DNA of 64,000 nt, taken from Lachnospiraceae bacterium. GTDB taxonomy: Bacteria > Bacillota > Clostridia > Lachnospirales > Lachnospiraceae. The translations under genes were made by a program, and so were the position numbers. Numbering within the stretch: position 1 is the stretch's first letter; every line of letters starts with the position of its first letter. The stretch covers positions 52,603 through 116,602 of the forward strand of contig JAFVAO010000069.1 in NCBI GenBank assembly GCA_017480445.1. Reading direction: 5' to 3'. A model generated the notes under the pieces. It ran no database searches and had not been told where the DNA came from. It was given only the letters and a program-made list of their open reading frames with translations. This document shows positions 37,391 to 46,235 of the stretch, piece after piece.

Positions 37391-38564
37391 AACAAGCGAA
37401 TCAAAAAGCGATAAACTGATCATCGGCGCGGGGCTGTATGGCTTGTACGCGGCGCTCTACTGCGGCAAAAAAGGGCAGAAGGTCACGGTGCTTGAGATAG
37501 AGGAGGCACCCTTTACGCGGGCGACCTATATCAACCAGGCCCGTGTGCATATGGGATATCATTATCCCAGATCGCTCTCCACGGCCATGAAGTCTGCCGG
37601 ATATTTTAAACGTTTCGTGGAGGATTACGGCTTCTGCATACACGACAAATTCCAGCAGATCTACGCCACCTCCGCGCATTTTTCGTGGACGGACGCGCAG
37701 GAGTTCCGCAAGTTCTGTAAAAGTGCGGAGATCCCCTGTATGGATCTGCCGGCGGGGCAATATTTTAAGTCCGGCGTGTGTGACGGCGCTTTTTTGACGG
37801 AAGAATATACCTATGACGCGCATATCCTGCGGGACTATCTGCTCGAGGAGATTGGCAGACTGCCCAATGTGGAGCTGCAGTTCGGGCGGGAGATCCACCG
37901 GATCGTCAAACAGAGTGACTGCTATGAGATTTACGCCCACTATGAGGCGGCGGAGGAGACTTACCGCGCGCCGTTTGTGCTCAACGCCACGTACGCCTCC
38001 GTCAATCAGGTGCTGCGCAGGGTGGAGGGGATTGAGACACAGGATTTCGGGCTGAAATATGAGCTGTGCGAGATCATTCTCTGCAAGGTGGACGAGCGGC
38101 TTAAGGGGATCGGGCTGACGGTGATGGACGGTCCGTTCTTCTCGATCATGCCCTTTGGCAAGACGGGATATCACTCGCTGACCTCCGTGACCTTTACGCC
38201 GCATAAGACAAGCTATGAGGCGACGCCGCAGTTTCCCTGCGTCAAGGAGGGCATCTGTTCGGACTACTGGCTGGGCAACTGCAACCAATGTGCCAAGAGA
38301 CCGGAGAGCGCCTGGGAGTATATGTCTGCGCTGGCCAGAAAATACATGCGGGACGATTATCCCTTTACCTACGAGAGCTCACTGTTTTCCATGAAGCCGA
38401 TCCTGAAGGCTTCGGAGATCGACGATTCGCGGCCGACGGTGATCAAACGGCTGGAGACGGACGAGGCGGCACCTACAACCTTTATCAGCGTCCTCTCCGG
38501 CAAGATCAACACCGTGTACGATCTGGATACATTTTTGGATGAAAGAGGTTCGCAATCCACCTAA
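37383..38564 (+). CDS. FAD-dependent oxidoreductase (DAO-like)
   Basis: The 393-residue protein begins with an FAD-binding motif LIIGAGLYGLYAALYCGKKG and VTVLEIEEAPFTRATYINQA, followed by HMGYHYPRS. It has no membrane helix. The middle contains FGLKYELCEIILCKV and a Cys-rich CSDYWLGNCNQCAK (about 288-301), which might bind metal. Similar FAD proteins occur in some glycan clusters, but the substrate is unknown; oxidation of a sugar or amino group on a nucleotide-sugar or lipid-linked intermediate is possible. It overlaps the DUF6020 gene by eight bases, so the pair is coupled. Confidence 0.75.
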   Translation: MTRTSESKSDKLIIGAGLYGLYAALYCGKKGQKVTVLEIEEAPFTRATYINQARVHMGYHYPRSLSTAMKSAGYFKRFVEDYGFCIHDKFQQIYATSAHFSWTDAQEFRKFCKSAEIPCMDLPAGQYFKSGVCDGAFLTEEYTYDAHILRDYLLEEIGRLPNVELQFGREIHRIVKQSDCYEIYAHYEAAEETYRAPFVLNATYASVNQVLRRVEGIETQDFGLKYELCEIILCKVDERLKGIGLTVMDGPFFSIMPFGKTGYHSLTSVTFTPHKTSYEATPQFPCVKEGICSDYWLGNCNQCAKRPESAWEYMSALARKYMRDDYPFTYESSLFSMKPILKASEIDDSRPTVIKRLETDEAAPTTFISVLSGKINTVYDLDTFLDERGSQST

Positions 38565-38577
38565 GATATGGTAAAAT
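38549..38577 (+). promoter_or_regulatory. Promoter TTCGCA-N17-TAAAAT with extended -10
   Basis: TTCGCA (38549-38554), 17 bases and TAAAAT (38572-38577) with TG at 38569-38570. It overlaps the end of the FAD gene and would start the 38.6-44.6 kb group. Confidence 0.5.
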
Positions 38578-38604
38578 ATAGAGAAAGTGTCCACAGGGAC
38601 AAAA

Positions 38605-39567
38605 ATGGAGAAGGCAATGGCACAGACAAGCAAGGAAAAAAATTTCGTATCCTGCGTGATCTATCTGCACAACGATGCAGAGACGGTAAAGCCATTCCTG
38701 GCAAACATCTGTCAGGTGATGCAGGACAATTTTGAAAAATATGAGATCGTGTGTGTGAACGATGGCTGCACGGACAACACGGTGGAGCGAATCCATGCGT
38801 TTCTGGAGGAACAGGAGCAATTAAAGGCGGTCAGCCTGATCAACCTAAGCTTCTATCAGGGCGTGGAAACGGCCATGAACGCCGGCGGAGATCTGGCAGT
38901 GGGTGATTTCCTGTTTGAGTTCGACAAATGCAGCCTGGATTTTGATCCGGCGCTGATTATGCAGGTCTACAGACGGGCTCTGGAGGGGTATGATGTGGTG
39001 TCTGCCGCGCCCAAGCACGGCGTGGCGCTCAGCTCTCGCCTCTTCTATGCGCTGTACAACTGGAGCAGTCATTTTCGGTATCACATCCGTCAGGAGCGGT
39101 TCCGCATTGTGTCCAGGCGGGCAGTCAACCGCGTGAACCAAATGAATGTGTATGTGCCTTACCGCAAGGCCATGTATATGAACTGTGGTCTGAAGACGGA
39201 CACTATCATCTACGACAACAGTGCGGCGGTCCACAAGACCCGCAACCGCGAGGAGCGCGGCAACCGCAGCGGTCTGGCGGTGGATACGCTGATTATTTTC
39301 ACGGATGTGCTGGAGAAATTTTCCATGCTGGTCAGCATGATCCTGTTAGGCTTCCTGATCGTGATGTTCGGTTGGATCATTTACTCCATATTCAGCACAG
39401 TGCGGCCAGTGGAGGGCTGGCTTTCCCTGATGGCGCTGATGAGCTTCGGATTCTTCATGCTGTCGGTGATGATGACCTTGATCTTTAAATATCTGGCGGT
39501 GCTCTTGAACATGAACTTCAAGAAGCAGCGCTATGTGGTAGAAGGAGTGGAAAAACTGGCGAAATGA
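38605..39567 (+). CDS. GT2 glycosyltransferase with two C-terminal helices
   Basis: Two starts are plausible: ATG 38605 (CACAGGGA upstream; 320 residues) or ATG 38617 (GGAGAAGG upstream; 316). The domain has VSCVIYLHNDAETVKPFL, VNDGCTDNTVERI, and a degenerate metal site FEFDKCSLDFDPA where DxD would be expected. Helices at ~235-262 and 275-300 match ArnC/DPM-like architecture. The altered DxD and shortened C-terminal part suggest a divergent donor or altered activity. Its stop overlaps the next GT2 start (ATGATG). Confidence 0.78.
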   Translation: MEKAMAQTSKEKNFVSCVIYLHNDAETVKPFLANICQVMQDNFEKYEIVCVNDGCTDNTVERIHAFLEEQEQLKAVSLINLSFYQGVETAMNAGGDLAVGDFLFEFDKCSLDFDPALIMQVYRRALEGYDVVSAAPKHGVALSSRLFYALYNWSSHFRYHIRQERFRIVSRRAVNRVNQMNVYVPYRKAMYMNCGLKTDTIIYDNSAAVHKTRNREERGNRSGLAVDTLIIFTDVLEKFSMLVSMILLGFLIVMFGWIIYSIFSTVRPVEGWLSLMALMSFGFFMLSVMMTLIFKYLAVLLNMNFKKQRYVVEGVEKLAK

Positions 39568-40289
39568 TGCTCACAATTATTTTTCCTGTATTGAATGAGA
39601 GACTGCGTCTGGAGAAGGGCGTGACCCGCACGGTGGAGTACCTTTCCCGGATCAATTTTGATGATTATGAAATCATTATCGTGGACAACGGCTCGGAGGA
39701 CGAGACGCCGCAGATCGCGAATCGACTGTGTGAGACCTACAAGGCGGTGCACTATGAGCGCATCAATGTGCGGGGCGTGGGCGCGGCATTCCGCAGGGGC
39801 GTGAAGGTGAGCCACGGTGAAATTGTCGGCTACATGGATATCGATCTGTCCACCAATATCAAACATTTGGGTGAAGCGATCCACATTTTCAAGACGATGC
39901 CGGAGATCGAATACATCAACGGTAGCCGTTTTGCCAGGAATTCGGATACAAAGGGGCGGAAATGGTATCGCAAGATTACCTCGCAGGGGCTGCTGATCTT
40001 GTTGAAACGGTTCTTGGGCATGCAGTCCACGGACGCAATCTGCGGATTTACGTTCGTGCGCAGGGCGCAGGCGATCTCTTTGATCAAGGGCTGCAGCAAG
40101 GACAACGGGTGGTTTTACATGATTGAGTTTCTGCTGCGTGCGGAGAAACGGGGCGTGCGCATTTTAGATTATCCGGTGGAGTGGCAGGAGGACTATAATA
40201 CGACGGTGAAGGTGTTCAAGACGATCTGTAATTATTTGGTGCAGATCGCGAGACTGTATCGGGAATTTTATATCCGCAAAAATATATAA
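39564..40289 (+). CDS. GT2 glycosyltransferase (DPM1-like, no membrane helix)
   Basis: The 241-residue protein has LTIIFPVLNERLRLEKGV, IIIVDNGSEDETPQIA, the metal site GYMDIDLSTNIKHLG, and STDAICGFTFVRR. It is a compact DPM1-like catalytic domain without membrane anchors. It is coupled to the preceding GT2 by ATGA overlap; the two may form a soluble/anchored pair like DPM1 with a partner, which is inference. ATG 39567 is an equally possible start. Confidence 0.85.
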   Translation: MMLTIIFPVLNERLRLEKGVTRTVEYLSRINFDDYEIIIVDNGSEDETPQIANRLCETYKAVHYERINVRGVGAAFRRGVKVSHGEIVGYMDIDLSTNIKHLGEAIHIFKTMPEIEYINGSRFARNSDTKGRKWYRKITSQGLLILLKRFLGMQSTDAICGFTFVRRAQAISLIKGCSKDNGWFYMIEFLLRAEKRGVRILDYPVEWQEDYNTTVKVFKTICNYLVQIARLYREFYIRKNI

Positions 40290-40307
40290 CAGAAAAGAGG
40301 CTGTGAA

Positions 40308-41414
40308 ATGAGCGAGCATATCAAGCGCATTGATCTGACGAGGGATTATCAGGCACATGAGAAGGAATATCGGGAGGCGATCGAGGCGGTCTGCCGGGAG
40401 ACGGCATTCTCCGGCGGCAAGTACGCGGATCGGTTCGATGAGGCGTTTGCCGCGTATGTGGGCAGCAAGTATGCCTGCGGCGTAAACAACGGCACTTCGG
40501 CGCTGCATCTGGCCATGCTGGCTTTGGGCGTGGGAGCAGGGGACGAGGTGATCGTGCCGGCCAACACCTACATCGCTACGGCGTGGGGCGTGAGCTACAC
40601 GGGAGCGACACCGGTGTTCGCGGACTGTACGGCAGATACCTGGGAACTCGATCCTGCGGCGATCGAGGCGAAGATTACGCCGCGCACCAAGGGGATCATC
40701 GGCGTGCATCTCTATGGACAACCCTTTGATTTCGCAGGGGTAAAGCAGATTGCGGACAAACACGGGCTGTTTGTGGTGGAGGACTGTGCGCAGGCGCACG
40801 GCGCGAAGTTTGAAGGGAAAAACGTGGGTAGGCTTGGGGAGCTTGGCTGCTTTAGCTTTTATCCGGGGAAAAATCTGTATGCCTTCGGCGAGGGCGGCAG
40901 TGTGACCTGTGACAAAGAAGCGTATTACAAGCACATGACCAGACTGAAAAATCAGGGCTGCGATGTGCGTTATTATCATGACGAGATCGGGTATAACTAT
41001 CGCCTGGAGGGTCTGCAGGGAGCGGTTTTGTCGGTCAGCCTGCAGTATCTGCCGGAGTGGACGAGGCGCAGACAGGAGATCGGTAAGCGCTATCTTGCCG
41101 AGATCAAGAATCCGCTGATCACCATGCAGGTGCATCCCAACAACACGGAGACGGTATTCCACCTGTTTGTGATCATGGTGCCCGACCAGAAAGGATTTGT
41201 GCAGTATATGGCGGATGCGGACGTGGAGTGCAATATGCATTATCCGGTGCCCTGCCATCTGCAGAAGGCCTACGCGCATCTGGGCTACCGGGAAGGCGAT
41301 TGCCCGAACGCGGAATATCTGGCGTCGCACTGCGTGACGCTGCCGCTGTTCCCCGGCATGCGCGAGGAGGAGATTCGCCGCGTGATCGAGCTGTGTAATG
41401 CGTATACTGCATAG
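40308..41414 (+). CDS. DegT/DnrJ/EryC1 sugar aminotransferase
   Basis: The 368-residue protein has NNGTSALHLAMLALGVGAGD, VIVPANTYIATAWGV, LFVVEDCAQAHGA, and SFYPGKNLYAFGEGGSV with the PLP Lys. The pattern is close to the 3-amino (FdtB/QdtB-type) and other C3/C4 sugar aminotransferases, with GQPFDFAGVKQIADKHG typical of the group. An N-acetyltransferase gene follows, which suggests an N-acylated amino sugar. The dTDP or UDP donor and ketone source are not evident nearby. Confidence 0.9.
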   Translation: MSEHIKRIDLTRDYQAHEKEYREAIEAVCRETAFSGGKYADRFDEAFAAYVGSKYACGVNNGTSALHLAMLALGVGAGDEVIVPANTYIATAWGVSYTGATPVFADCTADTWELDPAAIEAKITPRTKGIIGVHLYGQPFDFAGVKQIADKHGLFVVEDCAQAHGAKFEGKNVGRLGELGCFSFYPGKNLYAFGEGGSVTCDKEAYYKHMTRLKNQGCDVRYYHDEIGYNYRLEGLQGAVLSVSLQYLPEWTRRRQEIGKRYLAEIKNPLITMQVHPNNTETVFHLFVIMVPDQKGFVQYMADADVECNMHYPVPCHLQKAYAHLGYREGDCPNAEYLASHCVTLPLFPGMREEEIRRVIELCNAYTA

Positions 41415-41457
41415 GACAGTACATTATATTATAGCAAACAATAGGGAATGAGGATGG

Positions 41458-42015
41458 ATGACAGGAACGTATAAGGACGAGCAGGCAGGCATCTATCTGC
41501 GCCTGATGACGCCGGAGGACACGGATCGGATCGTGGCGTGGCGCAACACGGACGCGGTCCGCAAAAATTTTATCTATCAGGAGCTTTTTACCCGAGAGGG
41601 ACATGAGCGCTGGGTACATACGATGGTGGAGACCGGGAAAGTAGTGCAGACCATCATCTGTGACCTGGCGACGGACAAGCCGTTGGGCAGTGTCTATATT
41701 CGGGATATTGACAGGCACCACAACAAGGCGGAGTATGGAATCTTTATCGGCGAGGCGGATGCGCGCGGGCGCGGTGTGGGCACGGCGGCTGCCAAACTGA
41801 TGCTGCGCTACTGTTTTGCGGAGGAGCACCTGCACCGCATCTATCTGCGGGCGCTCTCCGATAATGCACAGGCCATCGGCAGCTACGAGCATGCCGGCTT
41901 CGTGCGGGAAGGATATTTAAAGGACGATGTGTGTATCGACGGTGTGTACCGCGATATCGTCTGGATGGCAGCGGTGGCGAAGGATACAGCTGCCGTGGAA
42001 AGGTTACCGGAATGA
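41458..42015 (+). CDS. GNAT-family N-acetyltransferase
   Basis: The 185-residue protein shows the GNAT core: YLRLMTPEDTDRIVAWRN, GSVYIRDID, IGEADARGRGVGTAAAKLML (acetyl-CoA loop), and IYLRALSDNAQAIGSYEHAG. It is close to the RimJ/PseH-like group. AGGATGG precedes the ATG by a few bases. Position after the aminotransferase implies acetylation of its amino sugar; an alternative is the PseH step of pseudaminic acid synthesis, since no other PseH candidate is in the window. Confidence 0.87.
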   Translation: MTGTYKDEQAGIYLRLMTPEDTDRIVAWRNTDAVRKNFIYQELFTREGHERWVHTMVETGKVVQTIICDLATDKPLGSVYIRDIDRHHNKAEYGIFIGEADARGRGVGTAAAKLMLRYCFAEEHLHRIYLRALSDNAQAIGSYEHAGFVREGYLKDDVCIDGVYRDIVWMAAVAKDTAAVERLPE

Positions 42016-42953
42016 AAAAGGTTAGTTTTGTGATTCCCTGTTACCGCTCCGAACATACGCTGGAGCATGTGGTGACAGAGATACAAGAAACGATGCATAA
42101 GCTGAAACAGTACACCTGTGAGATTGTGCTGGTGAATGACTGTTCCCCCGACGGAACCTTCGGGGTGATCCGCAGGCTCTGCGCGGCAAACGAGGAGATC
42201 TGCGGCATTGACTTTGCGCGCAATTTCGGACAGCACGCGGCGCTCATGGCGGGACTCAGACAGGCCTCGGGCGATTATGTGGTCTGTCTGGACGACGACG
42301 GCCAGACGCCGGCAAATGAGGTGAATAAGCTGCTTGAAAAGCTGGAAGAAGGGTATGACGCGGTGTATGCGAAATACGAGCACAAGCATCACTCCGCCTT
42401 TCGCAATCTGGGCAGCAGAGTCAATGAGCTCATGACCAGAACGATGCTGGAGAAGCCGAAGGAGCTTTACGTGTCCAGCTATTTTGCGGTGAAGCGCTTC
42501 GTGGTGGAGGACATGATCCGCTATGAGAATTCCTACCCTTACGTCATCGGACTGGTGCTGCGCACCACCAAGAACATCACCAATGTGGTGGTACAGCACA
42601 GAGACAGGGAAGAGGGCAGCTCCGGCTATACACTGAAAAAATTGCTGAATCTGTGGTTCAACGGATTTACGGCGTTCTCGGTAAAACCGCTGCGCATTGC
42701 GACGACCATCGGCTGCGGCAGCGCATTTGTAGGATTTGTGTACGGGCTCTACACCATCGTCAAGCGCTTTGTGAATCCGGCGGTACCCATGGGGTTCAGT
42801 GCGCTGATGGCGGCGCTGGTGTTTTTCGGCGGCATGATCATGATCATGCTGGGCCTCATCGGCGAATATGTCGGCAGAATCTATATTAGTATGAATAACT
42901 CGCCGCAGTATGTGATCCGTGAGCGGATCCGCTGCGATCAGGCAGATGTGTAA
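42012..42953 (+). CDS. GT2 polyprenyl-phosphate transferase (ArnC/GtrB-like)
   Basis: ATG 42012 overlaps the GNAT stop (ATGA) and gives 313 residues. Motifs: VSFVIPCYRSEHTLEHVV, VNDCSPDGTFGVI, FARNFGQHAALMAGL, a metal-binding CLDDDGQTPANEV, then two C-terminal helices (about 230-255 and 262-290). This is the GtrB/ArnC architecture that makes undecaprenyl-phosphate-sugar. Such enzymes normally work with a GtrA flippase and a GT-C transferase; GT-C-like genes follow at 43.0 and 46.2 kb. Confidence 0.9.
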   Translation: MKKVSFVIPCYRSEHTLEHVVTEIQETMHKLKQYTCEIVLVNDCSPDGTFGVIRRLCAANEEICGIDFARNFGQHAALMAGLRQASGDYVVCLDDDGQTPANEVNKLLEKLEEGYDAVYAKYEHKHHSAFRNLGSRVNELMTRTMLEKPKELYVSSYFAVKRFVVEDMIRYENSYPYVIGLVLRTTKNITNVVVQHRDREEGSSGYTLKKLLNLWFNGFTAFSVKPLRIATTIGCGSAFVGFVYGLYTIVKRFVNPAVPMGFSALMAALVFFGGMIMIMLGLIGEYVGRIYISMNNSPQYVIRERIRCDQADV

Positions 42954-42985
42954 GACGAATCAGACAAAAGGGGATACGGATCGGG

Positions 42986-44605
42986 ATGCAGAGGGTTGAC
43001 CGATGGCTTCACTGGTGGAAGCAGGACAAACGATATGTGTTATTGGGCAAGGCGCTGTTGGCGGCGCTTTTGCCTTTTTTGTGCTGTCTGGTGTCCTGCG
43101 CCGTGCAGGGCAGGCGCATCGGACAGGTCTATCTGCCGTCCTCCCCGTGGAATGACGAGCTGTTTTATTACAAGCAGGTGGAGAGTATCGTCCGCTTCGG
43201 CTACCCGTACGGATATTACGGGTTCAATGAAAGCCATGGGCTGGTGTTGTCCTTTGCCGCCTGGAGTCCGGTGCTGGTGTTGCCCTGGATTGTGTGGGGA
43301 CTGCTGTTTGGCTGGAATCTCCTCTCTCCGGTGCTCTGCAACATCCTGCTGATGACGTCGGCCATGCTGCTGTTCGTGCTGCTCGCACGGCCGACCTGGA
43401 AGCAGCTTGGGATTCTGACATTACTGTTTTGCCTCTACACGCCGTTCGTGCGCTATATGCTGTCGGGGATGCCGGAGATTATCTGTATCAGTCATTTGAT
43501 TGTGTTTTACGGCCTGGTGTACAGCTACTGCCGCAAGGAGGCTGGTTGGAAGCTGTTCGCCCTGTTTGTGATCTCGGGGCTTCTGACGCTGATGCGTCCG
43601 TATATGTTGCTGTTCCTGCTGCTGGCGGCGGTGTTTATGATGGCGTCCTTTGGCAGAAAGGGCAAGCTGCTTTTGGGGATGTTCTGTGCGGCGGCCGCGA
43701 CCGGCGCGGTGCTGTTTGTGTATGCACTGATCAAACACTTCTTCGGGGCGGAGTATTTCCACCCGCTGTTTTTCACGGATTGGATTACAACCTTCTTCAC
43801 GGACGGTTTCGGTGCCGGCGTGCATAATTTCTTCAGCACGCTGTACTGGAAGGGAAAGGATTTCAAGGCCCACACAGTGCAGGGACTGCGCACGGGACTG
43901 GCGTCGGGCGCGTTTTTTGCGGGATATCTGGTGACCATGGCGGTGCTGCTGTGGCAGAGTGTAGCGGATTACAGAAAACAAAAACAGCGTCTGGCAAAGG
44001 CGCGCGGGACGGAAAGGTATGCCCAGTTTGTTGCGGAGGCGCATCTGGCATTTTCGTTTATCGGCATGCTGTTTGCGCTGCTGTTGATGTACAAGCTGAC
44101 GGAGGGCAGCAAGCACCTGCTGACGTTTATGGCGGTGGGCGTGTGTGTGGTCAGTATGATGGACACGCGCTTTTTCAAAAAAGCGGTGCTTCTGGGGGCC
44201 ACCTTCGCGTATCTGTATACGTACATGGCGGTGGATCCCTACGACTATCAGGTGCCCTTTGTGACACAGGAGAGACAGGAACAGGTGGAGGATTGGCGCG
44301 ACCGATTCGCGCGATCCATGACCCTCGACAGAGCGCAGGTGCCCAATTATGAAAATGTGGCGATCTGGGTGTTTAACGAACAGAGCGCGGCGGGAGAGAC
44401 CATGAAGTGGCAGCTTCTGTATGCCCTGCCGGAGGGCTTTGGCATCAGCTGTTGTCAGAAGGATTTTGTCCTGGAACAGTTTGATCAACTGCAAAGCGGA
44501 TATATTGTGGCCCAGACCGGAGCGGAGGTGGATCAGGCATGTGCCGCCGCCGGCTGGACCTTATTGGAACAGGATCAGGATATTGTGTTGTACAAAAGGC
44601 CATAA
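42986..44605 (+). CDS. Multi-spanning GT-C-like membrane protein
   Basis: The 539-residue protein has about ten to twelve hydrophobic segments. The first outer loop carries PSSPWNDELFYYKQVESIV, an acidic NDE motif at the GT-C active-site position, and FNESHGLVLSFAAWSP. The last ~90 residues form a soluble outer domain with Cys (GISCCQKDFVLEQF). No named family was recognised. It lies 33 bases after the GtrB-like gene, so it is a plausible acceptor transferase for that lipid-linked sugar. It converges with the SGNH hydrolase gene across only 12 bases. Confidence 0.65.
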   Translation: MQRVDRWLHWWKQDKRYVLLGKALLAALLPFLCCLVSCAVQGRRIGQVYLPSSPWNDELFYYKQVESIVRFGYPYGYYGFNESHGLVLSFAAWSPVLVLPWIVWGLLFGWNLLSPVLCNILLMTSAMLLFVLLARPTWKQLGILTLLFCLYTPFVRYMLSGMPEIICISHLIVFYGLVYSYCRKEAGWKLFALFVISGLLTLMRPYMLLFLLLAAVFMMASFGRKGKLLLGMFCAAAATGAVLFVYALIKHFFGAEYFHPLFFTDWITTFFTDGFGAGVHNFFSTLYWKGKDFKAHTVQGLRTGLASGAFFAGYLVTMAVLLWQSVADYRKQKQRLAKARGTERYAQFVAEAHLAFSFIGMLFALLLMYKLTEGSKHLLTFMAVGVCVVSMMDTRFFKKAVLLGATFAYLYTYMAVDPYDYQVPFVTQERQEQVEDWRDRFARSMTLDRAQVPNYENVAIWVFNEQSAAGETMKWQLLYALPEGFGISCCQKDFVLEQFDQLQSGYIVAQTGAEVDQACAAAGWTLLEQDQDIVLYKRP

Positions 44606-44617
44606 GACCATAAGCTA

Positions 44618-46081
44618 TTATTTCGGCTCCTTCCCGTAGGGGAGCATGAGCCTGGCGAGATTTTGCGCTATTGTGTAGCGGGTGGACTCGTTGGGATGTG
44701 TGCCGTCCAACAGATATTCCGTGTGGTTGTCGATGTCGATGCCCAGCGTCGTATAATTGTCCAAGAGCAGATAATCATTGGCCTCGGCGATGGATACCAC
44801 GGCACCCACGTAGTCCGGCAGCAGACCGCCCACATCGGACTGGGGCTCTAAGCCGCAACCGAAATAGTTCGTAAAATTCGGTGTCATCAGAACGATCACC
44901 GCGTCCGGATATGCTTCTGACAGCTTGTTGATCGCTGTGCGCATGGCACCGGCATAGGTATAGATATCATACGGGTCTTCCTCATTTCGTACCGGCAGTC
45001 CGGAGTAATAATCATTCAGACCAAAATTCAACACAAAGCATTTATTCCGTTTCTTTTTGGCATGTTCAAAGTAATCAGTCATGCCCTGATAGATCTGCGT
45101 GTTCTCTTCAAAATGACTCACGTCCTTGGCCAAAAACAGATCCACCACGGCAGGAATTCCCAAGGAATTCTCTTTGATCATGGTCGCATTGCTGCCGCCC
45201 TTGCCGCAGTTATAATAGTGTGCGCCGGTTAGCCCGCCGAAGGCGCCGGGGATGGATGAGGTCTCGCTGAACGATCCGATGACGCTGTCTCCGAAGAACA
45301 CCACATCCCAGTCAGAGAGATCCGGATATTGCGGCGTGGTCAGAGTCGTATCCTTGCGGCAGTCGGCGACCAACTCCTCAAAGGCTTCCAGCTCCTCTGT
45401 GAAATTCTCCACGGTCAGACGGAAGCCGTGATCGCCGTCCGTATACATGGACAGAGAGTGGGAGATGCCTTCGTTGACGCCGAAATCGCTCTCGTAATTG
45501 TTGGGGTTGCCCACCAGCCATTCCGTGGAGCCGTAGAAATACACGGACAGATAGTCCTGCATCCACTCGTTTTCATCATACAGCGGGATCAGATCGTTGA
45601 TAAAGGTTCTGTACGCCGCAAGCTTCTCTGTGAACTCTTCCTCGGAAAGTCCTTTCCAGTAGGCCAGTGAAGGATACGCGATGATGACCTCATAATGCTT
45701 GTCGGACCAGGTGTCAAACAGCGTCATCAGCTGATCGGCGGTGACGATGTCCGGCCGGATACCCAGATACACCAGCTCCACATCGTTGAGACTCTCGGAC
45801 ATCCGCGCCATGTAGCTGTTCAGCGTCTCCAGGTCCGGTATGCAATAGGTGGACTTGATCGGATAGATCTCCCGATAATGGCTGAAATCCTCTTCCTTGA
45901 AGCGGTCGATGGGATAGGTCGCAAAAAAGGCTGCGGTGTAATCGTCCGTCACCAGATGCTCCATATCATAGCGCAGCGGCTCGTATTTTTTATATTCCTG
46001 ATAGCGCTTTACACCGTAGCCGGTCAGCACCGCCAACAGGATGACAAGGCATAAGATAAAAGGTATTAAAAATTTCTTCAT
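44618..46081 (-). CDS. Membrane-anchored SGNH/GDSL-type esterase
   Basis: ATG 46081 follows GGAG by eight bases. A signal anchor (KKFLIPFILCLVILLAVLTG) begins the 487-residue protein. The C-terminal half has SGNH blocks: DVVFFGDSVIGSF (Ser), YYNCGKGGSNAT (Gly), LNFGLNDYYSG (Asn), and LLDGTHPNESTRY (Asp-x-x-His). Residues ~45-250 are an extracytoplasmic extension without a recognised fold. Such proteins add or remove O-acyl groups on surface glycans. It is transcribed against the neighbouring genes from its own promoter, so its expression may be regulated separately. Confidence 0.85.
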   Translation of the reverse strand: MKKFLIPFILCLVILLAVLTGYGVKRYQEYKKYEPLRYDMEHLVTDDYTAAFFATYPIDRFKEEDFSHYREIYPIKSTYCIPDLETLNSYMARMSESLNDVELVYLGIRPDIVTADQLMTLFDTWSDKHYEVIIAYPSLAYWKGLSEEEFTEKLAAYRTFINDLIPLYDENEWMQDYLSVYFYGSTEWLVGNPNNYESDFGVNEGISHSLSMYTDGDHGFRLTVENFTEELEAFEELVADCRKDTTLTTPQYPDLSDWDVVFFGDSVIGSFSETSSIPGAFGGLTGAHYYNCGKGGSNATMIKENSLGIPAVVDLFLAKDVSHFEENTQIYQGMTDYFEHAKKKRNKCFVLNFGLNDYYSGLPVRNEEDPYDIYTYAGAMRTAINKLSEAYPDAVIVLMTPNFTNYFGCGLEPQSDVGGLLPDYVGAVVSIAEANDYLLLDNYTTLGIDIDNHTEYLLDGTHPNESTRYTIAQNLARLMLPYGKEPK

Positions 46082-46130
46082 AACATACTCCAATCGTCAC
46101 CGCGAAGAGCGGTGGTTATTTATCTGCTCT

Positions 46131-46159
46131 ATTCTATCACACGAAGGCCGAAAAGTAAA
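46131..46159 (-). promoter_or_regulatory. Promoter of the SGNH esterase gene
   Basis: Minus strand TTTACT (46154-46159), 17 bases, TAGAAT (46131-46136) with TG before it. The leader contains a CACCGC/GCGGTG hairpin (about 46097-46114) just before the ribosome site. Confidence 0.55.
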
Positions 46160-46197
46160 ACGGATGGCTAAAAAAGAGAAAGAAAGCGGCAAAACCA

Positions 46198-46226
46198 TTG
46201 CTACAAAGCAAAATAAAAGGTATAAT
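46198..46226 (+). promoter_or_regulatory. Promoter TTGCTA-N17-TATAAT, close to start codon
   Basis: TTGCTA (46198-46203), 17 bases, TATAAT (46221-46226). Only nine bases separate the -10 from ATG 46236 and no ribosome site lies between, so the mRNA would have a two- or three-base leader. If translation instead starts at ATG 46164, the promoter would be inside the gene. Confidence 0.68.
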
Positions 46227-46235
46227 ATCCATAAT

